This document shows, piece by piece, positions 22,260 to 35,400 of a DNA stretch of 64,000 nucleotides (position 1 is the stretch's first letter; every line of letters begins with the position of its first letter). The stretch spans positions 1 through 64,000 of the forward strand of contig WTXI01000135.1 of assembly GCA_022376515.1 (NCBI GenBank), in the 5' to 3' direction. The position numbers and the translations under genes were made by a program. The notes under the pieces were generated by a model. It saw nothing but the letters and a program-made list of their open reading frames with translations, searched no databases and was not told the origin of the DNA. Origin of the DNA: Lactifluus volemus. Its lineage: Eukaryota > Basidiomycota > Agaricomycetes > Russulales > Russulaceae.

Positions 22260-25200
22260 TCATGTGTGAGTACTGCTTCTACAGGGTGAGTATCCGTTCC
22301 ACCTTAAATTCGTGTTGCAACTGACGTACTTCATTCGCTCTTCCCACTCCTTCTCTGTCTCTCGATCGATCCTTAACAGGCGTTCGTCTTCTACTAGAAG
22401 CTCGTTGTCGACACCCTTTTGAAACAAACCGTCCTTGAAATCGCGGAGCAACCGAATTGTCGACCGCCCTCTGCTACGAGACAATGCGACGTACACGTTG
22501 AACAAGGAGAGCGAACCTGTTGGTGGTTGCGCCAGATCTACGATGGCGTGTGATATGGTCTGGCCTTGTGAGCGGTAGTCCGTAAGTGCATATGCCAATG
22601 TCATAGGGAACTGTGTGCGGTTGCCATTTCGTTGTACTGCCCTGACGTAAAATTTGACTTGTATCTTGATGGGTTCCACTGGAACAACATTGTCTGCGAG
22701 CCCTTCCAACTGACTTGTACGGGTTCTTTCCAACCTGACCAGAATACACAATGGCATCTTGGTTAGATGAACGATTGGGTCGTTGCTCAATGGCGGTTCG
22801 TTCTTATCGAGGATTATGTCAACGATCTCTCCCTTTGCTCCGTTCGTTATGTCCAGGTCTGTTGCGATGTTGTTGGTAACCAATACCTTCAGCCCTATCG
22901 CCAGCTCGACTTGGTGTGGTAGTTTGTTCTTCCTGCCGCCCTTGTCCCTCAGATGTTCCAGAAAGCATATTTGCTCTTCAAGCGTTAAACGGTCTTCCCC
23001 CTTACGATCTTCTGCGTGACAAATTAACAATTGCCGGCCTGTTTCTCGACACCACTTGCGTGCGCATGCATCGTTCCATTGCTGTCGAACAGCATGACGG
23101 GGTGTTACTAGGCATGCCGAACACCATGGCTCGACATCGAAATTGTCTTGCACCGTTTGTCCGAGCATGAGCCCTCGTAACATGTCCACATCTTCTTTTT
23201 GAACATCGCCCTTTCTTAGATTGGTCAGCATGTTTTGCCAAACTGGATCGGTTATGCGCATCTGTTCTGTTAGTACGACAACTGTTTCAAATTCTCTGTA
23301 TAGCGACGCTCCCCTCTTGCATTCCGGTGGATCGAATGTGTGATCGGTAGGTTGGAACAAGAACTCTCGCTTCTGTTCTGCAACTGGAGGAAGCTGGTGT
23401 AAATCACCACACAAAATAACGCTGAGGCCGCCGAACGAGTCTCTGCCGTTTGCCGGGGACTCCGTCCTGGCAATAGATATGTTACGTTCCATTGTGGCCA
23501 GAAACGTCTTTGAAAGCATGGAGAATTCATCGATGATCAAGTACCTCTTGGGTTTCCAATATGTTTCCAGTTTCGCCTTGGTGTTCCTACCCAAATTCTT
23601 CACAGATCGTGCTCCTATTCCTGAGACTGTGTGCGTGGTCTTTCCATTAATCAAGGCTGCCGCTACTCCTGTGTACGCTGCTTTGGCCAACCAGTGTGCA
23701 ACACCTGCATTCCTGGTCAGTTAATTGAAATGTATGACTTCTCCTGGGCAAACATCAATCACCTGCGTCCGCAAATGCGTTTGTCACCATTTCGATTACT
23801 TTCGACTTCCCCGTCCCTCCTTCACCGTACAAGATCATCCGAAGCCCTTTAGGATTCTTCCCTGACAGCTGGTCGTACACATGATTGACAATTATGTCAA
23901 AAGCGCGGCTCTGCGTTTTGTTCAACTGTTTCGGTTCGACGGCGATCGTAGCTGTGCCTTCGTCTCCTTGTAGTAAACTAACTCCTGCCGGGTCACTGTT
24001 CAAGTTCACTGCCTGCAATACTTGTACATCGGCGTGGCTCCCATCTTCACTGTCCGTCCATGGCAACACGTGCGTTTCGTTTTGTGCGGCAACGTCCCTT
24101 TGCATTTGATACTTCCACCTCGTCAGCCGAGCCTCATCTTCGTGTACCGCATTACGATTCTGCGCGTTCTCTTGGATGTTCCACGTGTCCGAGTCTAATA
24201 TTCCCCGAAATACCCCGGCACTCTTCGCAATTTCGATTGCAAGCATTCCGTGGTTCTGTTCCTGAAATGAGAATTCTGACGCCAGAAGCTTCGCGACCCT
24301 CTCTTCTGTAAACATTTGTTGACGTAGCCTTTCTCGCTCTTCCTCGTTCTCCTCTCGGACACCAGTGATATCCATTCCAACATCGTTCCCTGCTCCGGGC
24401 TCTGTGAGCTGCTCTTCACCATGCCCGGGTTCACTGTCCCCGGTGTTGTTGGCACTTGCTTCACATTCGTGATAGTATTGTAAACCGGATATAATTGAGC
24501 GCACGTGTGCCGATGTGTCACTCACAAAGGTTTGGTACGCACTCGACCAGCTGTCGTTTTCTCCTTTTAGATCCGTACCGACGTTACGCCAAGGCTTCAG
24601 CAACATCAAAACGGATGCGTAGTAAAAATCTCCGATTTCTGGGTCGTCATTTCGGGGAAAATATCGGCCCATAAAATTGGGCAGGTTCCGGTGACCCTGG
24701 GGACGGATAACTCGTTGACACAAGTTAGCCTTGGGATGGCCTTCCCTGTATCGTACGCGATCGTGTTTTGGTCTGCCCATGCCACAGGGTCGATTGTTCT
24801 CTTGCGTAACTGCCTCCGAATCCGAATCCGAGTCTGCCGTGTTTACCACTGCTTGTTTCACCCGCTCTTCGTATGTGTCAACGAAAAACTGTAACACATT
24901 GTAACCTGAAAGAGCGTCCCCTCGGTGCTGATAGTCCACAATTTGACTGGTTGCAAATACACGACGGACTCCATCATGAGGTGCGACATCAAGTATGACG
25001 TGTTCCGTGCCATCCTGTCAATGCGAAAAAACGAAAGACTCAACCACGTGGAAATAATCCGCAACTGTGTCTTACATGATCCTGTGAATCCTCCGTGCTT
25101 GTAATGGTTCGCTCTGCTATCTCTGGCATCTGTCGCCGATTCCTGGTGCGTGTTTGTATGTAAAGAACGAGACATTGTCATGACGACTGACCTGTCGTGT

Positions 25201-28200
25201 GTTGTGGCGCAATACGGTTCCATCCTGAGATCTTGTTAGTGCTTCATGGCCTCATCACATGCTACGTTGAATACTAACGACGCTTGATTTACCAAGGATG
25301 GAAATGTGCGCAACATTTCGCCAATAAAAGATGTCCAGTAGATTGTCGAATATGTATGTGACCTGTAGACATCCCCCCAACCCATTAAGTATGATATCAC
25401 CATCGGAGCAGCTAGCTCTTGATGTCGGTTTACGGCGTGCATCAGTCGAAAAATGAGAAGGCGTGACGTTTCCTTGACCTCGTTCAGGTACCGGGACATA
25501 GGATGCTTTTGGTGGTAATTGTAGCCCTCTGTGAGCACTGCTACAAGGTTATATGATTGGCCCTGTTTCTTCGCTGCATAGGTTGTCACGTAGTAGGTAA
25601 TATTCTTTGTGTCGCCACCGTTTGTCAATAGTTTGATATCATTGTTACACCTTGCATTAACAAGAATTGCGGGGGACCAGCCATTCACGTATCCATGTAG
25701 TCTTTTCGGTCCCCAGGCACCCGTTTCTGTAACAAAATCTTCTGGTGCACAAAGAAACGGAGCTCGTCGCTTGCAGCGTACTTGGCCTTCCCGATTAAGA
25801 ACTAGACAGCGACCTTGTTTACAGATGTGGATTTGTTCAGCTCTGGCCAACTGTAATTCGTCTTGGCACAGCAACTCGCTGTAATTTGGTTCATCAGGAG
25901 ATGGCGGCCCCTTACATGCGACTTCCTTATCGATACTAATCGACTTGATAGATTCCGCTGATTCCAAGCCCGGTAGATAGGCATGAATGGTTCCTCGAAT
26001 GTAGTTTGCCACCCGTTGACGAAAGCTTGCACATTTCAGCAATTCTTGTATGGTTTCTGATCTCGGCGTGTCTGCGAGCCATAAGATGAGATGAAGATGC
26101 AGTGTACCACGTCCTTGACTTTCCACGAGACCAAAATATGCGGAGACACGGCCAAAGACGCCCACACCGCTTTTTACCCTATGACTGTGGCCATCGACCT
26201 TCACCTGAAACAAATGCTCAATTATTGCTCCTATCAGGAAGTGAAAGAAATGGGCAGCCGCATAAGGGTCGTCCGCGATGTTCTTTGCCCGTTCCTGATT
26301 ATTAGGAAGGTTGGCCGTCATCTCTGTGTCAGCAGGTACACCTGTGAAAATTTGCGCAATAGGATTGTTGATATCTGACGGATTGATTGTCACCCACAAT
26401 GACGGAGGACCGAGATATACACTTGTTGACCAGATTTGTGCACGCATTTGAAATCGGCTTTCATTGGAGCCTGTCACTCGACCGAGAGCCCCACGTACAG
26501 TCTTCCGGAGATGCCTGACAGCGGGATTACTGATTGGCCTGTTCGCCTGCTCTTCCTTCTGAGCGACCACAAGTTGCTCCTTGGTTATTCCAGCAATTAT
26601 GTCAGTGTCCCGTTCAAATGCTGCTCTGTTCATCTGTACACGAGCAGACGTCAACGCTTCCCTGCGCTGCAAGATTCCAAAAGCGAAAAATGGGAATGTT
26701 TCGTGTTTGCGGAATCGCCGGTCAAAGTATTGCAACGACCATTGGATGTGGTCCCTAAAACCTAGTGACGCAGGCCGAGGCGCCTCAAGGCCACCATGTC
26801 CATATGGGTAGAGGCACGGAAACGCTTTCTCATACAGGTTACTCGCAGGACTGGCTTCTGAAGAGCTCCGGTTTGGCGGTAGGTCCTGTACTGGCCGATA
26901 TCCGTGTCGAATGCCGTATGGACCTTCTTGGTTCTTGTTCCATAGGTTCATCAATCCTCGTAAAGTCGTTTCTGATGCAGTCACATTGCTCATGTCCACA
27001 TCCAACATACCGTTGGTTGTTAGTGGTATAACTTCGCCTTGGACTAATGAGAGAGCTAATTCATTACTTTTCCTCTCTCGTAGACAGTGCTACAGCACTT
27101 ACTCGTCTCAGGCCGTTGATCTTCAACAGTTGTCGTATCACCACCATCACTCACTTGTTGCCCTGTCTCGTTCTCCGTTGAAGGCCCTGTATATTCCCAA
27201 ATTGTTGAAAGTAAATCAACCAAATGCACGTCATCGGAACCATGCGAGACGCACTTCTCACTGTTGTCTCATCTGTCTCCTCACAAACATACGGAGCACT
27301 CTCTTGCTCAATCAACTCTTCATCATTATTGTGACGAATCGTGGTCACAATTTCTTCCGGAATACCGTCCTGTGGAAGGCGGTCCAACCGCGTGGGATCG
27401 ATTTCTATGTTCCCGTAGTACTTTTTGTTGTGTCGCTTCAACCAAACGAGGGCTTCCATCACTACATGCCGTCTGACTCGGAGTAAACTGTGGACACGTG
27501 ACGGGTTCAGTTTTTCGCGCCCAATAAACGTTACGACGATTGTGGACGACAAAACGGCTGGCGGCCGTGGCATCAAGGTACCTTGCAACATTGAGGACAC
27601 GCTGTCTGCATTCAGTTCGTATGTGCAAACCGTTCCTCGCATTCCGCGTTGCAGTTTCGTTTGGTCTTGATCGCGCCATGACTTGTTGTACAGTTTGTAC
27701 ACAAAAACGCGTGGGTACAACAAAGCAATTAGCAGCTGTTCCGGAATGGTTAGTTTCGCGAGCTCCCAAGGTATACGGCCAATCCACATGTTATTGGCAA
27801 GCGAGTGACGTGGTGGCTCCGTTACCGCCTTCTTTAATTCGCGCACACACTCTGTGCAGATGGATACAATTGTACAGTCGTCCACGATGGAAACGCCTGA
27901 TGGTTCCAGCAACGCACCCATGTAAATGTCGTGTGCTTCATGTGGGGCCTGGGGCTGGAGACGGTGTAGATTCGGTATGTGCCTCACATCGTATTGTGAC
28001 AGGCGGTCTGGTGTTGCCATTTCTTCACGAGCACAAACAGCGCAGACAGCGGTACGCAAAGAACTAGGATGGGTCGCAGAGTAAAACTCGCGGAAGCAAT
28101 GCCTGGCTTGATCTGTAGTTGGAAGCTCCAAATAATGCTGTCCGTCAACATGATCGCTTGCTTCGCTACTCATTACAGTTGGTTCTGATACTGGTTCAGT

Positions 28201-28509
28201 AGTAGATCCTGGTCCCACTGGCAATAGATCCCGTATTGGCCGTTCCTCTGTTGGCCGTTTTCTTTTCCGCCCTCGGGTGCGAAGTACTGCGTCCTTGTTA
28301 GCTGCAGACATCGTGTCCACCGCTTCAGGTTCCGTGAGAATGTGAAATATTCGGTCAAGGATTGCGGGTGTTGCCTTCTCGAACAGCCGTTCTAGTAAAT
28401 CCACCTTGCGACGGGAAGACAGTCGTTCGCCTGGTAAAAACTCTTTGAAACATGCGTGCAACTGGTTATAAGGTGCGGCATTGATGATGAGTCTTTGATG
28501 TTCACTCAT
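22260..28509 (-). CDS. Helitron Rep/helicase transposase (RepHel)
   Basis: A multi-exon minus-strand gene. The N-terminal part (28509-~27250) has a Cys pair region (CAVCARE) and a DUF6570-like core (NNMWIGRIPWELAKLTIPEQ). The middle exon (to ~25240) is the Helitron_like_N Rep nuclease with the HUH motif GTLHLHLILWL and a two-tyrosine motif YYVTTYAAKK. The C-terminal part is a PIF1-type helicase: Walker A GEGGTGKSK (~23800), Walker B LIIDEFSML, GDLHQLPPV, LTDYRSQGQTI and YVALSRSRG. Clean introns join 23690-23755 (GTGATT..TGCAG) and ~27025-27110 (GTAAGT..ATTAG). The junctions near 27200 and 24940-25240 are less certain. The first ATG is at 28509; upstream codons read as GTG. All catalytic motifs are intact, so the element may be autonomous. 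Confidence 0.85.
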
Positions 28510-28566
28510 TGCCGTCACCCCGAAGATAGGATGGTCGCTGAAGGTCTCTCCAATTACATTCCTCAC

Positions 28567-29330
28567 TCTATTCTCTAAGACTCACGTTTGCCTTTTCATC
28601 CCTATAACTTTGCGTGAGCGTTCCGTCTACCTTATCATCGTCCCTGTTTCACTCAATTCTCTGATCTCGGAAAACGCTCTGTATCATCGCCGGGAACGCA
28701 CGTGTTTACTCAGTTCCGTCAGACAATGCGACTCCTTTCGTTATCCGATTTTCGGACGCCTGCATTGCCGACCTATATAACCCTCGTAAAATTTTGGGCC
28801 CAGATGCTTGTCCGTTCTTCCAAACGCCGACGTCACTCACACTCCGTTCTTACTACTTCCGTCCGTATCTGGTTCCGACATTCCGCGTGGCATGTCTGTA
28901 CAGTCAGAGAGTCTCCTTGGCTGTGGAAAGCGGGTCGTCGGCTTCGTCATGAAGGCGAATGTCAGCCGGTGTTGGAGTCCCTGTCTCACATCCTGGTGCG
29001 GGCGTGGCCCTGGTGGAAGATCATCCTCGCAAGTGATACGGGCGTGGTGCGTATTGACGTGCTGCCTTACCCGCGCCAACCATCGTCGCTTGAAACTTGA
29101 AGATGTTTCTCCAATGTTCGCTCCCAGCCCCTTTCCCTGCCCCGTGTATACCTGATCCCCCACGCTCATTCTACAAGAACGGGTCCTGATGCCGGGGAAT
29201 GCAATGACGTATCCGGCATAGGAGAAACCGTCATAGCATGACCCGCGTTTACCGCTCCATCAAACAACAGATTTCTGGGGATCATCCTGTGGTCAGCGTT
29301 CTGCTACTACCTATTCATTTATCTCACACG
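28567..29330. other. Helitron flank, no supported gene
   Basis: Region upstream of the Rep/helicase gene. It should hold the promoter and 5' end of the minus-strand Helitron, but I could not find an unambiguous TC terminus. Confidence 0.4.
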
Positions 29331-30830
29331 GACTGTTGTATCTCCTTGCGACCAACGACTTGGACTGTATAATTTGTTCCATACTTTCCCCTAACATGAC
29401 AATAAACTATGCCCGATCTGCTGCATTCAGGATGCATCGGAATCGCACCAAGATAAGACATCATCTCCTCAGGTCATCTCTGACGTTGTCCATTCCTGCT
29501 CATCCACATTCCCCTCACTCAACTCAATGACCAACATGCATCTTGAAGAAAAAGACAATGAGCTCTCTTATGTGCCTGGACTCAGCTTAAGCACTGTCCA
29601 GATCGAGAGCACATTGGGAGGAAAAAAAGGTCACCTTGCCAATGTCGACTGCCTTGAAGACATTCAGTGGACCTATTCTGCTACTTCACTCACAATGTCG
29701 TTGAACAGCAAAACTGACAACAACAAACCTGCCATACTTGACCTCATTGGAGATGTCAACATCTGTGCACGCATCCAGCAGTATGGAACAACTAATGCAT
29801 ATTTACCTCTAACACTTCTCCGTCCTCGACATGTTTTCCTCTGTCAAAACTGGTCATCTTACATTTTCAAACTGCGCACCATCATGCTCCTGGCCTGTTG
29901 CACCTCTGGTGAGAGAAGAATCTCCCATAGCATCATAAAGGGCAACAGTTTCATCAACTTGACTACAACCTCCACTGTGGTATGTTCATTAATCCTCCTG
30001 TCACTGTATCTCACACCTGTCTCACAAAATATGACTAGCCAAACACTGCCCTCAAAAATAGCCATGCAGGTGAGCAAAACAAATTGGGTGCACTGGACTT
30101 TTCTACACTTACCCTCTGTCACATCCTCTCAACAGACTGCATGTATCATGATCACCCTGGCAAGACAAGTGAATACCACCGGGACACAGGTGCATCCATC
30201 CTGGTGTCTATCTCCCTCTCCTGTGTGGTGTCCCCAAATGGCTTGTGCTTCATTGGAATGCTTAAATCACTGTTGATCCTTGAATCACCGGTTGCACTGC
30301 TCCGACATGTGTCATTCACACCTCTCTCAGACAAGTGGCCATCAAAAAAACAGTTGGAAGAACACCAAAAAAAAATGTTGGCTCACCAGCCTAGGAATTG
30401 CAACCACAATGTATGTCTCACCAATCAAATTGTGTGCCTATGTCTCCATTAAATGTGTTAATGATGTCAATCACTGGCAGTAAAACACAATTTTTGTCTG
30501 ATTACATTTACTACAGGCAAGCAACCATCATGTGGAAATTCATATAGCAGAACAATGTTCACAATGTGTGGGCAATTGCTAAAGTATTATGAGGTCCCAC
30601 CACTTACTTCATCATGGCCTTTCTTCTTGGACAATTGTACAAAGTCTATACATGGGGAACAGCATAATGTAGTCTACATGTGTATTTTAAATGACTTACA
30701 TGTACAGTATCAACAACTTGCAACACTTCATTCAACATTTCTTTCAATAAAGTTTAGTAATTGTGAAGAGCAGGACACAAGGACTACTGTCTCATGACAT
30801 AGGTGATGCAAAGGTGAGTATAAACCAGGT
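29331..30830. other. AT/CA-rich segment of foreign composition
   Basis: Composition changes to AT- and CA-rich with many ATG, CATG and TCATCA words, unlike sequence on either side. One frame from 29527 stays open for 249 codons (starts MTNMHLEEKDNELSYVPG) and the antisense is open for about 87 codons (29859-30122). Neither resembles a family I know. No terminal repeats or poly(A) tail were found. It may be a captured or inserted fragment; coding status is unproven. Confidence 0.4.
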
Positions 30831-30892
30831 TCATAGGGATAGGTGACGTGGAGGGGCAAGAGCAGCCGCCCCTTCTCGTGGTGTCCGTACCT

Positions 30893-31160
30893 GGCATCAA
30901 ATTTGCGCTGACATCGCACTTGTGTTTGTCGGAACTTCTGATGCCTGCGATAGGCGCTATCGAGCTGTCCTACGATCGCGTCGCTGCCTCAGCTACCTCC
31001 ACCGCCTCAGCGTTCAAACGTACCACCCATTCACACGCCTACCTCGATTCCGCTACAACCACTTCCTCGGACTCGTATGTTCCCCTTGGTGTTTCCCGTG
31101 CGAAAGCGGTGGAAAATGGACGCCTTCGTGGATTGGTTTCACTGTGAGCCTTTCTTCTCC
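30893..31160 (+). repeat. Dispersed repeat within the insertion, copy 1
   Basis: Related copies lie at about 33645-33830 and 34010-34125. In the best frame all share SYLHRLSVQ.Y.P.TRL (SYLNRLSVPMYKPSTRL in copy 2, SYLHRLSVQIYYPLTRL in copy 3). It is probably a coding fragment of a repeated element; no family recognised. Confidence 0.5.
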
Positions 31161-31239
31161 GTAGTCCTCTCTGTATGTATGGAGACTTATTCCATAAAAC
31201 TATGTCAGCGCGTGCTGTGATAGATAGGTATCACAAATG

Positions 31240-31413
31240 AGACGGAATGATTTGTGAACGAACCTTGACAAAATTGTTTTCAAACAACTGTACCCCGAGT
31301 ATGTCGACCATAGAGTTATCCAGATCGCCTTTCTCATCGCACGCTCGATTGCGTGTTTCCTCTTCTACACCAGCAATGTTGGCGAATAAGATGACCAAAT
31401 CGTTTGTGGACAT
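31240..31413 (-). CDS. Short ORF, possible first exon of a broken gene
   Basis: From ATG 31411-31413 the minus strand reads MSTNDLVILFANIAGVEEET and continues open to a GTTCGT donor-like site near 31265, with a stop shortly after (around 31231). Balanced charge and an amphipathic look suggest former coding sequence. No downstream exon was identified. Confidence 0.3.
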
Positions 31414-32019
31414 GTTCCGAAGCCTGAGAAAATGAGGAAGATGAAGTTGCCGAGATACGAGAGTGTTGAGCGTTAGATTGGATATCGAGCGTGGGCAAGG
31501 GCGCAAACAAGACGAAAGAGTGAGTGTGTAGGGACGACAGTGTCGAGAAGGAAGTAGTGAACAAAGAAAGAAAGTAACGCACGCCCGACATTCGGGTACA
31601 CACTGAGCGTTCCTTCATTTCAGCCTCAACCGGGGCCGACTCCTATTACAGGTGCTCGGGAGTTGTCGGAATGGAACAGATGCGGGCACAAATCGAATGT
31701 TATTGTCCGCAACACGAAAAGCGACCGACAAATCGGATGTTTGACATACCACGGCGTCGGAAATCGACGCAAGACTAGTACGACTTATTCGCGATGAATA
31801 CTTGAAATGTCAATGACACAAGTTTGATAGCGCGGTTTTTTATCAGTTGCCAATCTTGCACAACTCTGTAAACGGATTCATAAATAACTGAAACGACCAA
31901 GGGACTTGTCGAGTGGTCTGGGCTTTGGTACTCAGCATCCACTGGTTCCGATCGCCTCGGAAGCTAGACAGGTACCGATCTCTCGCAATGGCGCTCTAAA
32001 GCCCCCCCCCCCCCGGTCG

Positions 32020-33098
32020 ATGGCATTCTTCATGTCTACACCTACACACAATGAGAATCAACAACAAACAGTCGCTCGAGACAGTAATAAAAACTGCGTA
32101 CAACGCGGGCCAAATTTTTCCCACCCACGCTACGAAATGGAATCTACCAACAGCTCTACTACTCGTGACGAAGACGACCCTACCTTGTCCACTCTTCCTC
32201 TTCTTACCCAGGACACTCGTCAGGTCTTGGCTCTTCTCCGCTACAACAAGTTGCACTTAGCGAACCCGTCGCTACTCGACCACGTTCAATGGGTTCCATC
32301 TGCTCGAAGGTTTGTGTTGGTGATGAAAGAGAAAGTGAAGAACAAGTACCAAGTTGCCAAATTGGAGTGTGTCGGTGAGCTAAATCCCGACAAGTTTTGG
32401 TTGCATCCCTGCGGTGGATGGGTTGGACCAAAGGGACCTGCAAACAACTGGGCGAAGCCGACGCTGTTCGAGAAGACGAGAGCGAGGGGAAGCCTGCGAC
32501 GCCCGCAGCACCCTGACCTGCATCCGTTCTGGGACGCTTACGTGTCTAACTTGGACGCGGTCCTGACCTTAGCCACCTCGACTGCAAAAGATGCCGGAAT
32601 TGATCACAGCATTTTAGAGAAGAATGAGATTAGGATTCGACACTCAGTTTTTATGGTGCGTACGAACTGTACATTTGTTGTGATGCACCCATCTAAACAA
32701 TGAAATACCAGCACAAACAAAACACCAAGAATGACCTGGGCGAAGACTTTTCTACGAAAGCCATGCCGTGCAAATCTGAAGGCGCAAAGAAGGCACTCGC
32801 AGAGATCATTGAGAAGGGCATCTTCCAGTTCAACCCTCTTCCGGCAACTGACATCGACAGATCCCCCATTCCACCAAAGGAATATGAGTCATCCTTGTCG
32901 GGCGCAACGGTACTGGCCACAATCTCATTGAGCTGTGACCGTTTTCAAAAGGGTTGGCAGTTTTATGCTGATGTCCAAGCCCTCACTGTGCTCTGTGAAC
33001 CGTCATCCATCATTGAAGAAGAGTCTACATCCGAGACTATGAGTTCAAAATTCAATGTTACCGAGGTAGCACGGAAGAAGGCGAGGACAATCGAATAG
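32020..33098 (+). CDS. Intact two-exon gene of unknown function inside the Helitron insertion
   Basis: Exon 1 (32020-32655, start MAFFMSTPTHNENQQQ) and exon 2 (32712-33098) join in phase 0 across a 56-nt intron (GTGCGT..ACCAG), giving 340 aa. The N-terminus is polar. A middle part (LLTQDTRQVLALLRYNKLHL; VQWVPSARRFVLVMKEK; FWLHPCGGWVGPKG) looks globular, and the C-terminus is basic (VARKKARTIE). No signal peptide or membrane segment. No catalytic motif or family recognised. It lies between the two Helitron helicases, so it may be a captured passenger gene. A later start at MESTNSS (32136) is possible. Confidence 0.6.
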
Positions 33099-33242
33099 TG
33101 GCAAAATGGGTTAAACACGCGACTGCAAAGAGTGGCGAGGCTGGAGGAGTAATTTGAAACCTGTCTTAACTCAAATAGCCTTAATGTTTTGTATCTCTTC
33201 GATCTGACTCTCATCCAATGAAACTACTTTGGTTTCAAAAAT

Positions 33243-33545
33243 TTGATGTCTCAAACTTTGCTTATTTTGCGTGCTGACCCTGTCATCATGATATTCCCCC
33301 AATGCCCCGAGTTGAGCTTTGTGTATGCCCAATTTAATACTCTCCCACTCCCACGACGCATTTCTTTACCAACCACCGTGCACGTTGAAGATCACACATA
33401 TCTCCTCGACCCACAATTCCTGGATATCGACATCGACATCACGATTGCTAGAGGGGTGTCATCTGTGACACGTCGGAAGAGCATTAGGGCGTCTGGACGG
33501 TGCATCCCTGCCAGGCGTCGTCATGTGCGTTTACTCCTCTAGATC
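33243..33545 (+). pseudogene. Coding remnant ending in the SLPGVVMCV motif
   Basis: The frame holding DIDIDITIARG is followed, in another frame, by GASLPGVVMCVY. The latter peptide recurs at 21790-21830 (plus strand) and 35660-35690 (minus strand) with changes mostly at third codon positions. It is probably the relic of a gene carried by the insertion; family unknown. Confidence 0.35.
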
Positions 33546-34799
33546 TGTTACTTTGTTCATTGGTGATGTTTACTTATAGGTCCCTGGATTGATACCTTGT
33601 CCTCCATAGGGACCTGTTCGCGTAGTGCCTGTCTCTAGTATCCAAATTGTGCTGACATCGCAGCTGCGCTTGTCGGAGCTTCTGATGCCTGGACACCACG
33701 ATCCCGTCACTGCGTCAGCTACCTCAACCGCCTCAGCGTACCAATGTACAAGCCGTCCACGCGCCTATTAGTACCACAATTCTCACTCCGCACCTCGTTC
33801 GCCGCACAACGTTACTGGCCCTCGTATCGGACCCTTTCTCTACCTCTCAACGCTGTCGGAGTTGTCCTCATCGATGGTCCCATCAAACTGCGGCCAAAAA
33901 CATAACCGAATTCCTTTGTTGAGATGCTGGGCCAAATACCGTTCGCCCGTCCCGTAAATCGCGTCAGCGATCCGGAAAGACGGATAGGTCCGCGAGCCCG
34001 CACCAGGCCCCACTTCTCGTGATCTCCGTCCCTGGGCGCTATCGTGCTGTCCCACCCTCGCAGCTACCTCCACCGCCTGAGCGTTCAAATATATTACCCG
34101 CTCACGCGCCTAGTACAAGACGGAAGGGTCAGCGAGCCCCCTTTATTTTTCGACCCAGTTACACATTCTCCTGACTGGGTTACTACATACCACAGATCTT
34201 CGCCCACGGCGTCACACAACTCACTAAAGGGCTTGCACCGAAGCTGCGAGGAAATTTAGAAGAGCGAGCGCACGAGGAAAGTAGGAAACCGATTTCGTAG
34301 CGTGCGCACAGAGAGTACATCATCCATGTCGTTATAAATCGTCTCACCGTGACAATCCGTCCCGTAGCTTTGCGGTGGACCTTTGTCCAATGTTATTCAC
34401 GCCCTTCGAGTTACAGTTGCCCTTACGCCCACTCCCGTGCGGCTTCCGTTCGCAGCCGCCGCTGCTCGTTCCCGCGCCAACGTTTCAGTATCTATCTTCG
34501 ATTACGGTATCCCTCTTCGTCCCTATAAAAAAATCATGATAGTCACAAGTCGCGCAAAACCACTCCTCCGCTGGATTCCCCAACTATGCGTGTTGGCACC
34601 CTAGGTCGCCCTCGTTTGACATCCGCGACGGAACGTAATGGCGATCATGATGAGGGTTCGACGCGTTGACCAGTGCTGACCGCTTCTTCTTGGGTTTTGT
34701 TACTCCGTCGTGTCTTGGACATGTTGCATTATCGCACGACCGTTGCGCGTCGCTCGTTCCCCGAGAGGTCGAAGGCACAGTACTTGAAACGAAGAGTGA

Positions 34800-35069
34800 T
34801 CAGGTTTGACTGATCGCTCCCCGATTCCACGGCATCAAATTGAATGAACATTACTCCTTCCGCCACACTCCTGACTCCTATTATGCCCTATTATGCCCAC
34901 CTCGTGTATCGAGAAACCGGGGAGATGCAGCAAGTGCGCGATGTGCGGCAGCAGAGCGCTTTCAGGTTTGACTGATCGCTCCCCGATTCCACGGCATCAA
35001 ATTGAATGAACATTACTCCTTCCGCCACACTCCTGACTCCTATTATGCCCACCTCGTGTATCGAGAAAC
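34800..35069 (+). repeat. Direct repeat of ~105 bp
   Basis: The stretch beginning TCAGGTTTGACTGATCGCTC and ending GTGTATCGAGAAAC occurs at 34800-34917 and again at 34964-35069, separated by about 46 bp. The first copy has an extra TATTATGCCC decamer. It lies just upstream of the decayed plus-strand helicase. Confidence 0.8.
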
Positions 35070-35239
35070 TCCCAGCGCTCCCTCGTGCTTCTTCCTTCTC
35101 GTTTCATACCGACTCCGGAGGGGTCGCCACATCTCTAATGTCACATTCCAACACTTTGGTGTGCTTCTCCTGGTTCACTGTTATGAATACATCTCATTTT
35201 GTTGCACAGCACAACATGGACAACAACCTTTCGGCATCT

Positions 35240-35400
35240 TCACTTAAGAGAACATCAAAAACGAGACAGTTGCCCGTCATGGCTGCACATGAATTCACCG
35301 ACTACCGCTCCCAAGGCCTGACAATAGCTGGACAATGTTTTGAACATGTGATCGTCGTACCACGACCATTATTCCCTCCATCGGCATAATAAAACTAGTT
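35240..35400 (+). pseudogene. Decayed Helitron helicase C-terminus, plus strand
   Basis: The frame reads TRQLPVMAAHEFTDYRSQGL, corresponding to TQFPMTLAYALTDYRSQGQ of the intact minus-strand helicase (motif V/VI region), then HVIVV. Upstream and downstream motifs are lost. It is in the right orientation for the canonical 3' terminus 330 bp downstream. Confidence 0.7.
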
